NCBI GenBank assembly: GCA_963666965.1
Contig: OY762939.1
Span: 1,302,001-1,366,000, forward strand
Source of the DNA: Proruminimicrobium sp963666965
Lineage (GTDB): Bacteria; Elusimicrobiota; Endomicrobiia; Endomicrobiales; Endomicrobiaceae
DNA: 64,000 nucleotides
Reading direction: 5' to 3'
The notes beneath the pieces were generated by a model. That model had not been told where the DNA came from and ran no database searches. It worked only from the letters and a program-made list of their open reading frames with translations. Shown piece by piece: positions 7,571 through 16,440 of this stretch. A program made the translations under genes and the position numbers. The stretch's first letter is position 1; each line of letters begins with the position of its first letter.

Positions 7571-9460
7571 ATGTTTATAGTTAAAAAACTCAATATTATT
7601 TTAATTTTAATGACTGTATCAAATTATGCTTTTGCCGTTCCGGCATACAAAAATATAATAGAACTCTCTCAGCCGGACGGGACAATAATAAAAACAAGAC
7701 TTTCAGGCGATGAATTTTATCATAAATATGAAGACGCTGAAGGATATACCATAATAAAAGATAATTCCCAAACATGGGTTTATGCCCGGAAAAACTCAGC
7801 CGGCGGACTTGAACCTTCTCAATATCAGGTTGGAAAAATTTCTCCCGTATCGCTAAATATAAAAAAATCTTTAAGAGATGATATTATTTTTTCAAAAGCT
7901 CTTATCAAATCATCCTCTCTGCAAAAAAGCAAAGCATCAAAAATACTGAAGTCTGCGGCATCCAATAAAGCTTCAGTCACGGGCTCAAAAGCCAACCTTG
8001 TAATTCTTGCAAATTTCAGCGATAAATCATTTACGATTCCTCAAAGCAGTTTTAACGCTTTATTTAACGCTGCCAATTATACAACTGACGGAGCAAAAGG
8101 ATCGGTTAAAGAATTTTACAATGAAATTTCTTACGGTAAATTTACGTTTGATTCGGTTGTTACAACAATAGTTACTCTGCCGAACGGATACGCTTACTAC
8201 GGTCAAAATGATATGTGGGGAAATGATATGCGTCCGCAGCAAATGATATATGATGCTCTTGTCCAGCTTAATAACACAGGTTTTGATTTCAGCCAGGTTG
8301 ACTTAGACAATGACGGCGAAATAGATTCTCTGGTCGTTATTCACGCCGGATGCGGAGAAGAGGCAGGCGCTCCTGATAACACTATATGGTCGCACAGATG
8401 GAATTTAACAACTACTTTCACTACGCATGACGGTAAGAGGATTTATGATTACACGACTGTACCGGAAAAAAGAGGAAACAGCGATTCTTATAATTATATA
8501 ACCAGAATAGGCGTAGTATGCCACGAATTAATGCATATATTAAATGTGCCGGATCTGTATGATACAACATATTCCAGTTCTGGGCTTGGAGATTTCTGCC
8601 TTATGGCTTCAGGTTCATGGAACGGAATATCGGGTGAAAGGCCTGCCCATCCGTGCGCTTGGATTAAATATCAATTGGGATGGATAACACCTCAAACGCC
8701 TTCGACCGGCATAAACACGATAGGTTTATCCGCAAATTCTGATACCTCTTTTTATAAATTTACAGGTTCTGATTTTGATTCAAGAGAGTATTTTCTCATC
8801 GAAAACAGACAGGCTGTAGGTTTTGATATAGGGCTTCCAGGCACACAGCGCGGGCTTTTAATTTATCATATAGACGAAAGAAAATTAAACAACGGAGATA
8901 ATAACGACAGTTCTCACTATCTTGTTGATATTGAAGAAGCCGACGGAACTTCAGACTGGACTCAAGACGATCTGGCAGTATATGCCTACCAATCAGGTGC
9001 GGATTCGGATTATTTCAGAAGCAACACCTTAACAGTTTTCAATGACGACTGTACCGCTTCTCCAAATTCAAAGAGCTATACGGCTCAATTATCAGGTATA
9101 AAGATTTCCCAAATTTCTGCATCATCGTCACTTATGTCTTTTTCATTCGGGCAGGATGTTATAATTACTGAAAATCTTTCAAAAGTTATGTGTTTTCCTA
9201 ATCCGGCAAGAGATGGATATGTTACTATTACAAATCTGCCTGTATCCGGAGATAAACTCGATATGAGTATTTATACCGTAACCGGGCATTTGATAATAAG
9301 TTTTTCTATAAATGATACGGCTTTTGACGTAGAAGGAAACAGATATCTTACATGGAACTGCAAGAATAATTCCGGTGATAACGTAGCTCCTGGTATTTAT
9401 GTGATCCTTATAAAAACATCCTCGGATAAAACAACAAAAAAAATAGCAGTTATCCGTTGA
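7571..9460 (+). CDS. Secreted M6-family metalloprotease with C-terminal sorting-type domain
   Basis: This 629-residue exported protease has a signal peptide (about 1-22, cut near AFAV), a propeptide-like region, and an immune-inhibitor-A-type (M6) catalytic domain: GSVKEFYNEISYGKF, DLDNDGEIDSLVVIHAG, and the zinc motif HELMH at residues 318-322 followed by NVPDLYD. A Ca/Asp-rich region follows (YHIDERKLNNGDNND). Residues about 545-629 begin with CFPNPARDGYVTI and end with a strand-rich GIYVILIKTSSDKT and a basic terminus, as in type A sorting domains of T9SS cargo and FlgD-Ig-like folds. It likely degrades host or environmental proteins outside the cell. Adjacent to the PorV-like gene. Confidence 0.88.
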   Translation: MFIVKKLNIILILMTVSNYAFAVPAYKNIIELSQPDGTIIKTRLSGDEFYHKYEDAEGYTIIKDNSQTWVYARKNSAGGLEPSQYQVGKISPVSLNIKKSLRDDIIFSKALIKSSSLQKSKASKILKSAASNKASVTGSKANLVILANFSDKSFTIPQSSFNALFNAANYTTDGAKGSVKEFYNEISYGKFTFDSVVTTIVTLPNGYAYYGQNDMWGNDMRPQQMIYDALVQLNNTGFDFSQVDLDNDGEIDSLVVIHAGCGEEAGAPDNTIWSHRWNLTTTFTTHDGKRIYDYTTVPEKRGNSDSYNYITRIGVVCHELMHILNVPDLYDTTYSSSGLGDFCLMASGSWNGISGERPAHPCAWIKYQLGWITPQTPSTGINTIGLSANSDTSFYKFTGSDFDSREYFLIENRQAVGFDIGLPGTQRGLLIYHIDERKLNNGDNNDSSHYLVDIEEADGTSDWTQDDLAVYAYQSGADSDYFRSNTLTVFNDDCTASPNSKSYTAQLSGIKISQISASSSLMSFSFGQDVIITENLSKVMCFPNPARDGYVTITNLPVSGDKLDMSIYTVTGHLIISFSINDTAFDVEGNRYLTWNCKNNSGDNVAPGIYVILIKTSSDKTTKKIAVIR

Positions 9461-9491
9461 AAATACCGTTTTAAATCTTTATTAAGTTTAT

Positions 9492-9520
9492 TTGACTTGG
9501 AAATGTTAAAGTAATATAAT
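9492..9520 (+). promoter_or_regulatory. Strong sigma-70-type promoter for ugpC
   Basis: TTGACT (9492-9497) and TATAAT (9515-9520) are separated by 17 bases. Predicted start near 9527 leaves a 28-base leader containing a GGGGGAA ribosome-binding site before the ATG at 9555. Confidence 0.75.
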
Positions 9521-9554
9521 ACATTTTCATATATTAAACTATTTTGGGGGAATA

Positions 9555-10658
9555 ATGGCAGGCATAGTTTTAAAGAATGTATATAAGAGTTACGGCGATG
9601 TTAAAATCGTCAAAGATTTTAACCTTGAAATACCTGATAAAGAATTTTGTATTCTTGTCGGCCCTTCCGGATGCGGAAAAACTACAACGCTCAGAATGGT
9701 TGCAGGCCTTGAAGATATTACGGCCGGCGATATTTTTATAGACGGAACAAGAGTCAATGATATTCCTCCGAAAAGCAGAGATATTGCAATGGTTTTTCAA
9801 AATTATGCGCTTTATCCGCATATGACCGTTTATGAAAATATGGGATTTGCACTCAAATTAAAAGGTTATGATAAAACTGAAATAGAAAAAAGAGTTAAAG
9901 AAGCTGCAGATATTTTAGGCATAGGTCATCTTCTCGACAGAAAACCTAAGCAATTAAGCGGCGGACAGAGACAGAGAGTTGCCGTAGGAAGAGCAATCGT
10001 AAGAAAACCTAAAGTTTTTTTATTTGACGAGCCTCTTTCAAATCTTGATGCAAAACTCAGAGTCCAGATGAGAGCCGAATTAAAAAAACTTCATGAAAGA
10101 CTGCAGAGCACGATGATATACGTTACGCACGACCAGACAGAAGCCATGACAATGGGCGATAAAATATGCGTAATGAAAGACGGAATTATACAGCAGGTTG
10201 CAGGACCTCTTGAATTGTATAATCAGCCTGCAAATAAATTTGTAGCCGGTTTTATAGGAAGTCCGCCTATGAATTTTTTTAATGTCGATGTAACGGCAAA
10301 CGGCAGCAATATAGTCCTTAAAGAAGGAACTTTTGATATAACAGTACCCGGATTTATAAAAGAAAAAATTGTTCCGTATATTAATCAGAAAATTGTTATG
10401 GGGGTAAGACCCGAAGATATCTATGATAAATTGTTCGTAAGCCTTAACCATAAGGAAACCACATCATTCAGCGCAACCGTTGAAATTGTTGAGCCTTTGG
10501 GAAGCGAAATATATTTACATTTTACGACCGGCAGAAATATAATGGTCGCAAAAGTTGACTCGAATAACAAGGCCAGACCAAATCAGATTATAGAATTTGT
10601 TTTTGACCTTAAAAAAATACATTTGTTCGAATCCGAATCGGGGAAAACAATAGTATAA
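9555..10658 (+). CDS. ugpC: Sugar/glycerol-3-phosphate ABC transporter ATP-binding protein (UgpC/MsmX/MalK type)
   Basis: The 367-residue cytoplasmic ATPase powers carbohydrate importers. Visible motifs are Walker A GPSGCGKTT (36-44), the Q-loop VFQNYALYPHMTVYENM, the signature LSGGQRQR, Walker B VFLFDEPLSNLDAKLR and the switch THDQTEAMTMGD. A C-terminal TOBE/MalK-type regulatory domain follows (about 235-367, including MGVRPEDIYD). No permease or binding protein is next to it, so it may be a shared multitask ATPase like MsmX. That is inference from gene context. It has its own promoter and a strong ribosome-binding site; the nitroreductase follows after one base. Confidence 0.92.
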   Translation: MAGIVLKNVYKSYGDVKIVKDFNLEIPDKEFCILVGPSGCGKTTTLRMVAGLEDITAGDIFIDGTRVNDIPPKSRDIAMVFQNYALYPHMTVYENMGFALKLKGYDKTEIEKRVKEAADILGIGHLLDRKPKQLSGGQRQRVAVGRAIVRKPKVFLFDEPLSNLDAKLRVQMRAELKKLHERLQSTMIYVTHDQTEAMTMGDKICVMKDGIIQQVAGPLELYNQPANKFVAGFIGSPPMNFFNVDVTANGSNIVLKEGTFDITVPGFIKEKIVPYINQKIVMGVRPEDIYDKLFVSLNHKETTSFSATVEIVEPLGSEIYLHFTTGRNIMVAKVDSNNKARPNQIIEFVFDLKKIHLFESESGKTIV

Positions 10659-10659
10659 G

Positions 10660-11238
10660 ATGAATAAATTATTGTTAGCTTTACTGATCTGTTTTTCATC
10701 AGCAGTTGTTTATGCGCAGGATAATATCGTTATAAAAAATATTCTTGCCAGAAAAAGCGTAAGACAATACTCTGATAAAAATGTTGAACAGTCAAAAATA
10801 GATAACATTATAAGAGCAGGTATGGCTGCTCCAAGCGCCATGAATCTGCAGCCTTGGGAAATAGTTGTAGTAACCGATAAAAAATTATTAAATGAAATAG
10901 CAAAGAAACATCCTTATGCCGCATTTACAAAAAATGCGGCATTTGCTGTTGTTGTGTGCGGTAATTCAAAAGTAAGCCCTGATTTTTGGGTTCAGGATTG
11001 CTGTGCCGTTACTGAAAATATGCTTTTGGCAATAGAGTCCCAGCAACTGGGAGCTGTATGGTGCGCAGTCTATCCTGATAATGAAAGAATATCGGCAATA
11101 AAACAAATTTTAAGTCTTCCCGACGATATTATACCCTTGAATGTTATTCCTGTCGGGTATCCTAAAGGTGAAAATTTACCTAAACAAAAATACAATCCGT
11201 CCAAAATTCATTTAAATTCATGGACTTTAAAAAAGTAG
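10660..11238 (+). CDS. Nitroreductase-family protein with signal peptide
   Basis: The 192-residue protein belongs to the FMN-dependent nitroreductase family: ILARKSVRQYSDKNV is the usual FMN-phosphate-binding start, followed by AGMAAPSAMNLQPWEIVVV and GAVWCAVYPDNERI, and a VIPVGYPKG end. Unusually it begins with a well-formed signal peptide (MNKLLLALLICFSSAVVYAQ, cut after YAQ). Most family members are cytoplasmic, so export of a flavin enzyme to the periplasm would need Sec-compatible folding or external FMN. The likely role is reduction of nitro, quinone or flavin substrates; substrate unknown. It lies one base after ugpC and 39 before ispA. Confidence 0.85.
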   Translation: MNKLLLALLICFSSAVVYAQDNIVIKNILARKSVRQYSDKNVEQSKIDNIIRAGMAAPSAMNLQPWEIVVVTDKKLLNEIAKKHPYAAFTKNAAFAVVVCGNSKVSPDFWVQDCCAVTENMLLAIESQQLGAVWCAVYPDNERISAIKQILSLPDDIIPLNVIPVGYPKGENLPKQKYNPSKIHLNSWTLKK

Positions 11239-11277
11239 ACGTCTGTAAAATCGGCAGGTAAATTATAAGGAGTTTAT

Positions 11278-12177
11278 GTGGCTGATACCGTAATAAATTT
11301 ATCACTCTATTTAAATGATACTGTAAAATACGTAGATACAAATCTATTGAAATTTTTGCCTAAAGACAACTCAATTATATCTCAGTCCATGCGCTACTCT
11401 GTTATGGCCGGCGGTAAACGACTGAGACCTGTTTTTGTAATTATAGGTGCGGAAATATTCGGTTTAAAAAAACAAACAGTTATACCTGCCGCATGCGCTC
11501 TTGAATATATTCATACGTATTCTCTTATACACGATGATCTTCCGCCAATGGATGATGACGACCTAAGAAGAGGCAAACCTACAAACCATAAAAAATTCGG
11601 AGAAGCAGCCGCAATACTGGCCGGAGACGCTCTTTTGACGGAATCGTTTAATTTAATGGCAAGCGTCAGAGTTCCTGCCGAGAGAATCGTAAAAGCCGTA
11701 AAAATTCTGTCTCTGTATTCAGGCTATAAAGGAATGATTTTAGGGCAGGCTGAAGATACAATTGAAGCAGGCAGATGGAATAAAAAAAATAAAGATTTAT
11801 GCAGAAAGAAACTTGAACTTATACATATAAACAAAACTTCGGCGCTTATAAAAGCAAGTATTTTAACAGGCGCTGTTCTTGCCGGAGCAAAAGACTCTGA
11901 TTTAAAACTGCTTGAAAAATACGCTCATAATATAGGGCTTGCTTTTCAGATAGCCGATGACATACTTGACGTATATGCCGATAAAAAGCTTCTCGGTAAA
12001 AACGGAAGCGATAAAGATAACGGCAAACTTACTTATTTGTCTTTATACGGCAAAGAAAAGTCAGAAGAAAAAGCAAAAAAACTTATAAAAGAAGCCAAAA
12101 AATCAATTTCAAAATTTAAAACAAGAAAAGAAATTCTTGAAAAACTTGCAGATTATATGATAGACAGAAAGTATTAG
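11278..12177 (+). CDS. ispA: Short/medium-chain polyprenyl diphosphate synthase (FPP/GGPP synthase)
   Basis: The 299-residue enzyme condenses IPP with allylic diphosphates to make farnesyl or geranylgeranyl diphosphate. The first Asp-rich motif is IHDDLPPMDDDDLRRGKPT and the second is FQIADDILDVYAD, both intact; LGKNGSDKDNGKLTYLS is the IspA-type tail loop. The start is GTG at 11278, five bases after a TAAGGAG ribosome-binding site; the overlapping ATG at 11276 is out of frame and stops quickly. It is 8 bases ahead of dxs, so precursor synthesis and chain elongation are co-transcribed. Product length cannot be fixed from sequence alone. Confidence 0.93.
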   Translation: MADTVINLSLYLNDTVKYVDTNLLKFLPKDNSIISQSMRYSVMAGGKRLRPVFVIIGAEIFGLKKQTVIPAACALEYIHTYSLIHDDLPPMDDDDLRRGKPTNHKKFGEAAAILAGDALLTESFNLMASVRVPAERIVKAVKILSLYSGYKGMILGQAEDTIEAGRWNKKNKDLCRKKLELIHINKTSALIKASILTGAVLAGAKDSDLKLLEKYAHNIGLAFQIADDILDVYADKKLLGKNGSDKDNGKLTYLSLYGKEKSEEKAKKLIKEAKKSISKFKTRKEILEKLADYMIDRKY

Positions 12178-12185
12178 AGGATAAA

Positions 12186-14054
12186 ATGGCGATTTTAGAA
12201 AAAATTGAAAAACCAAGCGATTTGAAAATAATAAAAAAAGAACTCCTGCCGCAGCTTGCGCAGGAAGTCAGAGATGAAATAATAAGAGTTGTTTCAAATA
12301 ACGGCGGACATCTTGCATCAAGTCTGGGCGTAGTCGAGCTTACAATAGCGCTTCATTACTCTTTCAATCTGCCGCAAGATAAACTTATATGGGACGTGGG
12401 CCACCAGGCTTACGCGCATAAACTTCTTACCGGAAGAAGAGACCGTTTTGAAACTTTGAGACAACTTGGCGGAATAAGCGGATTTCCGAAAATGTCCGAA
12501 TCAGAATATGACGCTTTCGGAGCAGGACATTCTTCTGTTGCAATTTCAGCAGGACTCGGTTATGCTGCGGCAAGGGATTTAAATAATGAAAATTATAAAG
12601 TTGTTTCAATAATTGGCGACGGTTCTATGACAGGGGGGCTTGCTTCGGAAGGCTTACAGAACGCCGGTCATCTTGATAAAGATATGCTTGTTGTTCTTAA
12701 CGATAACCAGATGTTTATTTCTGAAAGAGTGGGGGCTTTGGCTGGTTATCTTGCCAAACTTTTAACTGCCGGCACTTTTAAAAAACTGGAAGAGAGAGTC
12801 AAAAAATTTACTTCAAGAATAAAATTCTGGGGTTTCAGCGTAATGAAAATCGTAAACCGAGTTAAAGTTATGCTTTTTCCGGGTATGTTATTTGAAGAAA
12901 TGGGATTTGCATATTTTGGGCCTATAGACGGACATAATATCAATTCACTTATAGAAATATTGGGAAAAATTAAAGATTTGAACGGACCTGTCTTGCTGCA
13001 TGTGGTAACAAAAAAAGGTAAAGGTTATAAACCTGCCGAGGATGATCCTACAAAATTTCACGGAATAGGTCCTTTCAATCTTATAACCGGCGAAACCGCA
13101 GGAAGCAAAAAAATAAGCTATACGGATGTATTTTCGGATGCAATTGTAAAACTTGCAAGAGAAGACGATAAAATAGTCGGAATAACCGCGGCTATGCCGG
13201 AAGGAACCGGCTTTTCTAAATTTGCAAAAGAATTTCCTAAAAGGTTTTTTGACGTAGGTATAGCAGAGTCACACGCGATCACTTTTTCCGCAGGACTTGC
13301 CGCCGGCGGTTTAAAACCCATCTGCGCTCTTTATTCTACTTTTATGCAGAGAAGTCTTGACAATATAATTCATGACGTGGCATTGCAAAATCTTCCGGTT
13401 ATAATAATGTTGGACAGAGCCGGACTTGTAGGAGAAGACGGAGGAACTCATCACGGAGTTTTTGACTTATCCTATCTTAAGTCAATTCCAAACCTGACAA
13501 TAATGGCCCCTGCCAATGAATATGAATTGCAGGATATGTTGAAAACGGCATTATCATTAAAAGGGCCCAGCGTTATAAGATATCCCAGAGGCGGAAGCGG
13601 ATTGAAGGAATTTGATATGCAAAAAGATTTTGAGATTATTCCGTCAGGAAAAGCAAAACTTGAAAAAACCGGAAGCGATGTCTGTTTTGTGGCTATCGGA
13701 AATCCTGTCAGCGAATGCATAAAGGCCGCACAAAATCTTGCGGAAAAAAATATAAAAGCCGCTGTAGTAAATATGAGATTTTTAAAACCTTTTGATGAAG
13801 CAATTCTAAAAAATATAATTAAAACTACCGAACTCATAATTACCGTTGAAGAAAATGCCTCGGCAGGCGGAATGGGAGAGTCTGTAAAATCCGTTCTTTC
13901 CGGAACAGATGCCAAAATATACGGCATTGGACTGCCGGACTGTTTTGCAGAGCACGGAGCGCAAAATCTGCTCAGAGAAAAATACTGCCTTACTGCAAAT
14001 AAACTTGAAGAATTTGTCTTGAAATTGTTAAAAAAAGAACAAAATCTCATATGA
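12186..14054 (+). CDS. dxs: 1-deoxy-D-xylulose-5-phosphate synthase
   Basis: This 622-residue ThDP enzyme joins pyruvate and glyceraldehyde 3-phosphate, the first step of the DXP isoprenoid pathway. Motifs include GHQAYAHKLLTGRR, the ThDP motif GDGSMTGGLASEGLQNAG with LNDNQM, DGHNI, THHGVFDLSYL and the C-terminal transketolase domain ending with GGMGESV. Length is normal. Dxr and IspG are encoded elsewhere in this window (53709-57045), so the pathway is split into two operons. Its stop overlaps the tlyA start by 4 bases (ATGA). A longer reverse-strand reading frame inside it is not a gene. Confidence 0.96.
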   Translation: MAILEKIEKPSDLKIIKKELLPQLAQEVRDEIIRVVSNNGGHLASSLGVVELTIALHYSFNLPQDKLIWDVGHQAYAHKLLTGRRDRFETLRQLGGISGFPKMSESEYDAFGAGHSSVAISAGLGYAAARDLNNENYKVVSIIGDGSMTGGLASEGLQNAGHLDKDMLVVLNDNQMFISERVGALAGYLAKLLTAGTFKKLEERVKKFTSRIKFWGFSVMKIVNRVKVMLFPGMLFEEMGFAYFGPIDGHNINSLIEILGKIKDLNGPVLLHVVTKKGKGYKPAEDDPTKFHGIGPFNLITGETAGSKKISYTDVFSDAIVKLAREDDKIVGITAAMPEGTGFSKFAKEFPKRFFDVGIAESHAITFSAGLAAGGLKPICALYSTFMQRSLDNIIHDVALQNLPVIIMLDRAGLVGEDGGTHHGVFDLSYLKSIPNLTIMAPANEYELQDMLKTALSLKGPSVIRYPRGGSGLKEFDMQKDFEIIPSGKAKLEKTGSDVCFVAIGNPVSECIKAAQNLAEKNIKAAVVNMRFLKPFDEAILKNIIKTTELIITVEENASAGGMGESVKSVLSGTDAKIYGIGLPDCFAEHGAQNLLREKYCLTANKLEEFVLKLLKKEQNLI

Positions 14055-14779
14055 AGAAAAGACTTGATGTTTTGATGTTTGACAAGGGACTTGCCGAAAC
14101 AAGATCAAAAGCCCAGAGTCTGATAATGGCCGGAAGCGTCTATGTTGACGGCAACCTGATAACAAAAGCCGGCTCTCCTTTTGCGGAAGACGCAATCATT
14201 GAAGTAGAAAAACAAAATCCATATGTTTCAAGAGGCGGATTAAAGCTTGAATCAGTTATAGAACTTTTTAAAACTGATTTTAGAAATAAAATTTGTGCAG
14301 ATATAGGAGCTTCAACCGGCGGTTTTACAGACTGTATGCTTCAGCACGGCGCAAAAAAAGTTTATGCCATTGACGTAGGTACGGCCCAGCTTCACTATAA
14401 ACTCAGAAATGACAGCCGGGTAATAAATATAGAAAAAGTAAATTTCAGATATTTTGACAAATCATTAATCAAAGACCTTATTGATATTGCAACTATTGAC
14501 GTGTCTTTTATATCTCTTGATAAAATTCTTCCTAAAACAGTTGAAATAATAAAACCTGACGGATTTATTATAGCAATGATAAAACCTCAGTTTGAATTAA
14601 ATCCTGCCGAAGTGAAAAAAGGTGTCGTCCGTGATGAAAATCTAAGACTTAAAGCTATAAATAAAATCAAAGATTTTGCTCTGCAGACAGGCTTAACAAT
14701 CAATCTGGAGGCTGACTCTGCAGTTAAAGGCCCGAAAGGAAATATAGAACATTTTGTATTGTTCGGCAGGCAGTCATGA
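14051..14779 (+). CDS. tlyA: TlyA-family rRNA 2'-O-methyltransferase (S4 domain plus FtsJ-like fold)
   Basis: The 242-residue protein has an N-terminal S4 RNA-binding domain (residues 1-60: KKRLDVLMFDKGLAETRSKA) and a Rossmann methyltransferase domain with SAM motif ADIGASTGGFTDCML, then YAIDVGTAQLHYKLRND, and a late DVSFISLDKILPK strand. TlyA methylates 16S and 23S rRNA at 2'-OH of cytidines; loss gives capreomycin resistance in mycobacteria. Some family members also act as haemolysins, a disputed assignment. Position after dxs is a common arrangement. It overlaps the next radical SAM gene by 4 bases. Confidence 0.92.
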   Translation: MKKRLDVLMFDKGLAETRSKAQSLIMAGSVYVDGNLITKAGSPFAEDAIIEVEKQNPYVSRGGLKLESVIELFKTDFRNKICADIGASTGGFTDCMLQHGAKKVYAIDVGTAQLHYKLRNDSRVINIEKVNFRYFDKSLIKDLIDIATIDVSFISLDKILPKTVEIIKPDGFIIAMIKPQFELNPAEVKKGVVRDENLRLKAINKIKDFALQTGLTINLEADSAVKGPKGNIEHFVLFGRQS

Positions 14780-16422
14780 AAATAGCATGTGTTTATATTT
14801 TAAGCCATTTAGATTCAAACGTTAATACAGAGGAATCAAAAGCCGATTCAGATCAAAAAATCAGAGCTTCCGTTTTGCCTCTCGGCATTTCTTACATAGC
14901 GGCTGTATTAAAACAAGTCGGACACGATGTCGAGATTATTCCTTTCTTTGAAACATCCGATTTAAATAAATTTGCCGAGGAAGTCAAAAGCACCGATTTT
15001 TTTTGTTTATCCGTAACTTCTTACGACTGCTGGAATCTGGCACAAAAACTTATATCAAAATTAAAACATTGTTTCTGCGATAAAAAAATAATAGCCGGAG
15101 GAGTTTTTGTCACATTGCTTCCCGAAGATGTTATTGAAAATAAAAATATCGATGCAGTATGCATTGGGGACGGGGAAAAAGCGCTTGTTGAATACGCAGA
15201 CTGTTTAAAAAACAATATTTTTGATAAAAAAATAGATAATCTGTTTATAAAGCAGCCGGACGGAAGCATATTGAAATGCGATAAAATAAGTTTTATAGAA
15301 AATATTGACTCGCTGCCTTTTATAGACAGGCATATGTGGGATAAATGGATTTTTGACACGACACAGCATAAAGTTCTTGCCGAAAGAGGATGTCCTTACA
15401 GATGTGTTTTCTGCGCAAATAACAGACTTGCGCATGTTTGTTCCGGCAATTACCTAAGATACAGAAATATTAATTCAATAACAGCCGAATTTGAATATAT
15501 ACTTAAAGAATATCCTCAGACACAGTCTTTTATGCTTTATGCCGAAAACATAGCTTCCGATAACGAACGTTTTTTTAATTTATGCGCCGCGCTTAAAGAA
15601 TTTAATTTAAAAACAGGCAAAAATATAAACTATACGATTATATTAAACGTTACAAAAACTTTTGTAAAAAACAGCAAAATTTTTGACGCGATGAAAGAAG
15701 CCAATATAAAATGGGTCATGTTCGGATTTGAAACGGCCTCAAAAGAAATTAGAAATAAACTTAACAGGCCATTTTACGATAATAAAGATATTCTGAAGTT
15801 TTGCAGACAGATGCAGAAAAGAAATATTCATACCACCGTTTACGCAATGTACTGTTATCCTTATGAAACGTTTGAAACATATGGACAAACTGTAAAATGG
15901 CTGAAATTTTTTAAGCCTGACGCCATAGGCTGGTTTTGGATGGAGCCTCAGAAAGGGACCGAATTATACAACCGTTTTTTTGTAAGAAAAGAAGGAAAAT
16001 ACAATAAGAATTTATTTTCCAAAATCGCCGATAAATGGCGGTTTATAACTTTAAAATTAAGAGTGTATATTTACTATAAATCTTTTGTCGAAACTCTTTT
16101 TTTGTCTCTTGAACAATTCGGAATAGGCAAAAAATTATTCTCTTTCTGGCGCAAAGGAAATATATCAAGAAGACAAAAACTTGAAGAATACAGAAATGAG
16201 GCAAAAAAACAATTTGATCTTAAAAATTTCCAAAAAGCCGTAAAATATTTAAATAAAATAGAATCATTGGGAGATTCCTGGATTTTTGCCGACAGAGCAT
16301 TTGCAAATTTTAAGCTTGGCAAAAAACAAGAAGCGTTAAAAGACATAAATACCGCTTTAAAACTTGAAAAAGATAATAAAAATTATCATAATTTAAGGGA
16401 TGAAATCATAAAATATAAATAA
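14776..16422 (+). CDS. B12-binding-domain radical SAM protein with C-terminal helical repeats
   Basis: The 548-residue protein has a cobalamin-binding Rossmann region (about 1-170, with LPLGISYIAAVLKQVGHDVE and AVCIGDGEKALVEY), a radical SAM barrel starting at the cluster motif ERGCPYRCVFCAN (CxxxCxxC), and a C-terminal tail (about 455-548) that looks like two or three TPR-type helical pairs (KNFQKAVKYLNKIESLGDSW, LGKKQEALKDINTALKLEK). The middle has FGFETASKEIRNKLNRP, usual for B12-rSAM enzymes of the BchE/MiaB-like superfamily. Substrate is not predictable. It is coupled to tlyA by a 4-base overlap. Confidence 0.85.
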   Translation: MKIACVYILSHLDSNVNTEESKADSDQKIRASVLPLGISYIAAVLKQVGHDVEIIPFFETSDLNKFAEEVKSTDFFCLSVTSYDCWNLAQKLISKLKHCFCDKKIIAGGVFVTLLPEDVIENKNIDAVCIGDGEKALVEYADCLKNNIFDKKIDNLFIKQPDGSILKCDKISFIENIDSLPFIDRHMWDKWIFDTTQHKVLAERGCPYRCVFCANNRLAHVCSGNYLRYRNINSITAEFEYILKEYPQTQSFMLYAENIASDNERFFNLCAALKEFNLKTGKNINYTIILNVTKTFVKNSKIFDAMKEANIKWVMFGFETASKEIRNKLNRPFYDNKDILKFCRQMQKRNIHTTVYAMYCYPYETFETYGQTVKWLKFFKPDAIGWFWMEPQKGTELYNRFFVRKEGKYNKNLFSKIADKWRFITLKLRVYIYYKSFVETLFLSLEQFGIGKKLFSFWRKGNISRRQKLEEYRNEAKKQFDLKNFQKAVKYLNKIESLGDSWIFADRAFANFKLGKKQEALKDINTALKLEKDNKNYHNLRDEIIKYK

Positions 16423-16440
16423 TTTAAAAAGGATATGAAA

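Noticed and set aside
13472..14050. 192-codon reverse-strand open frame inside dxs
   Set aside because: Fully antisense to a complete, well-conserved dxs; no ribosome-binding site and composition follows the dxs codons.
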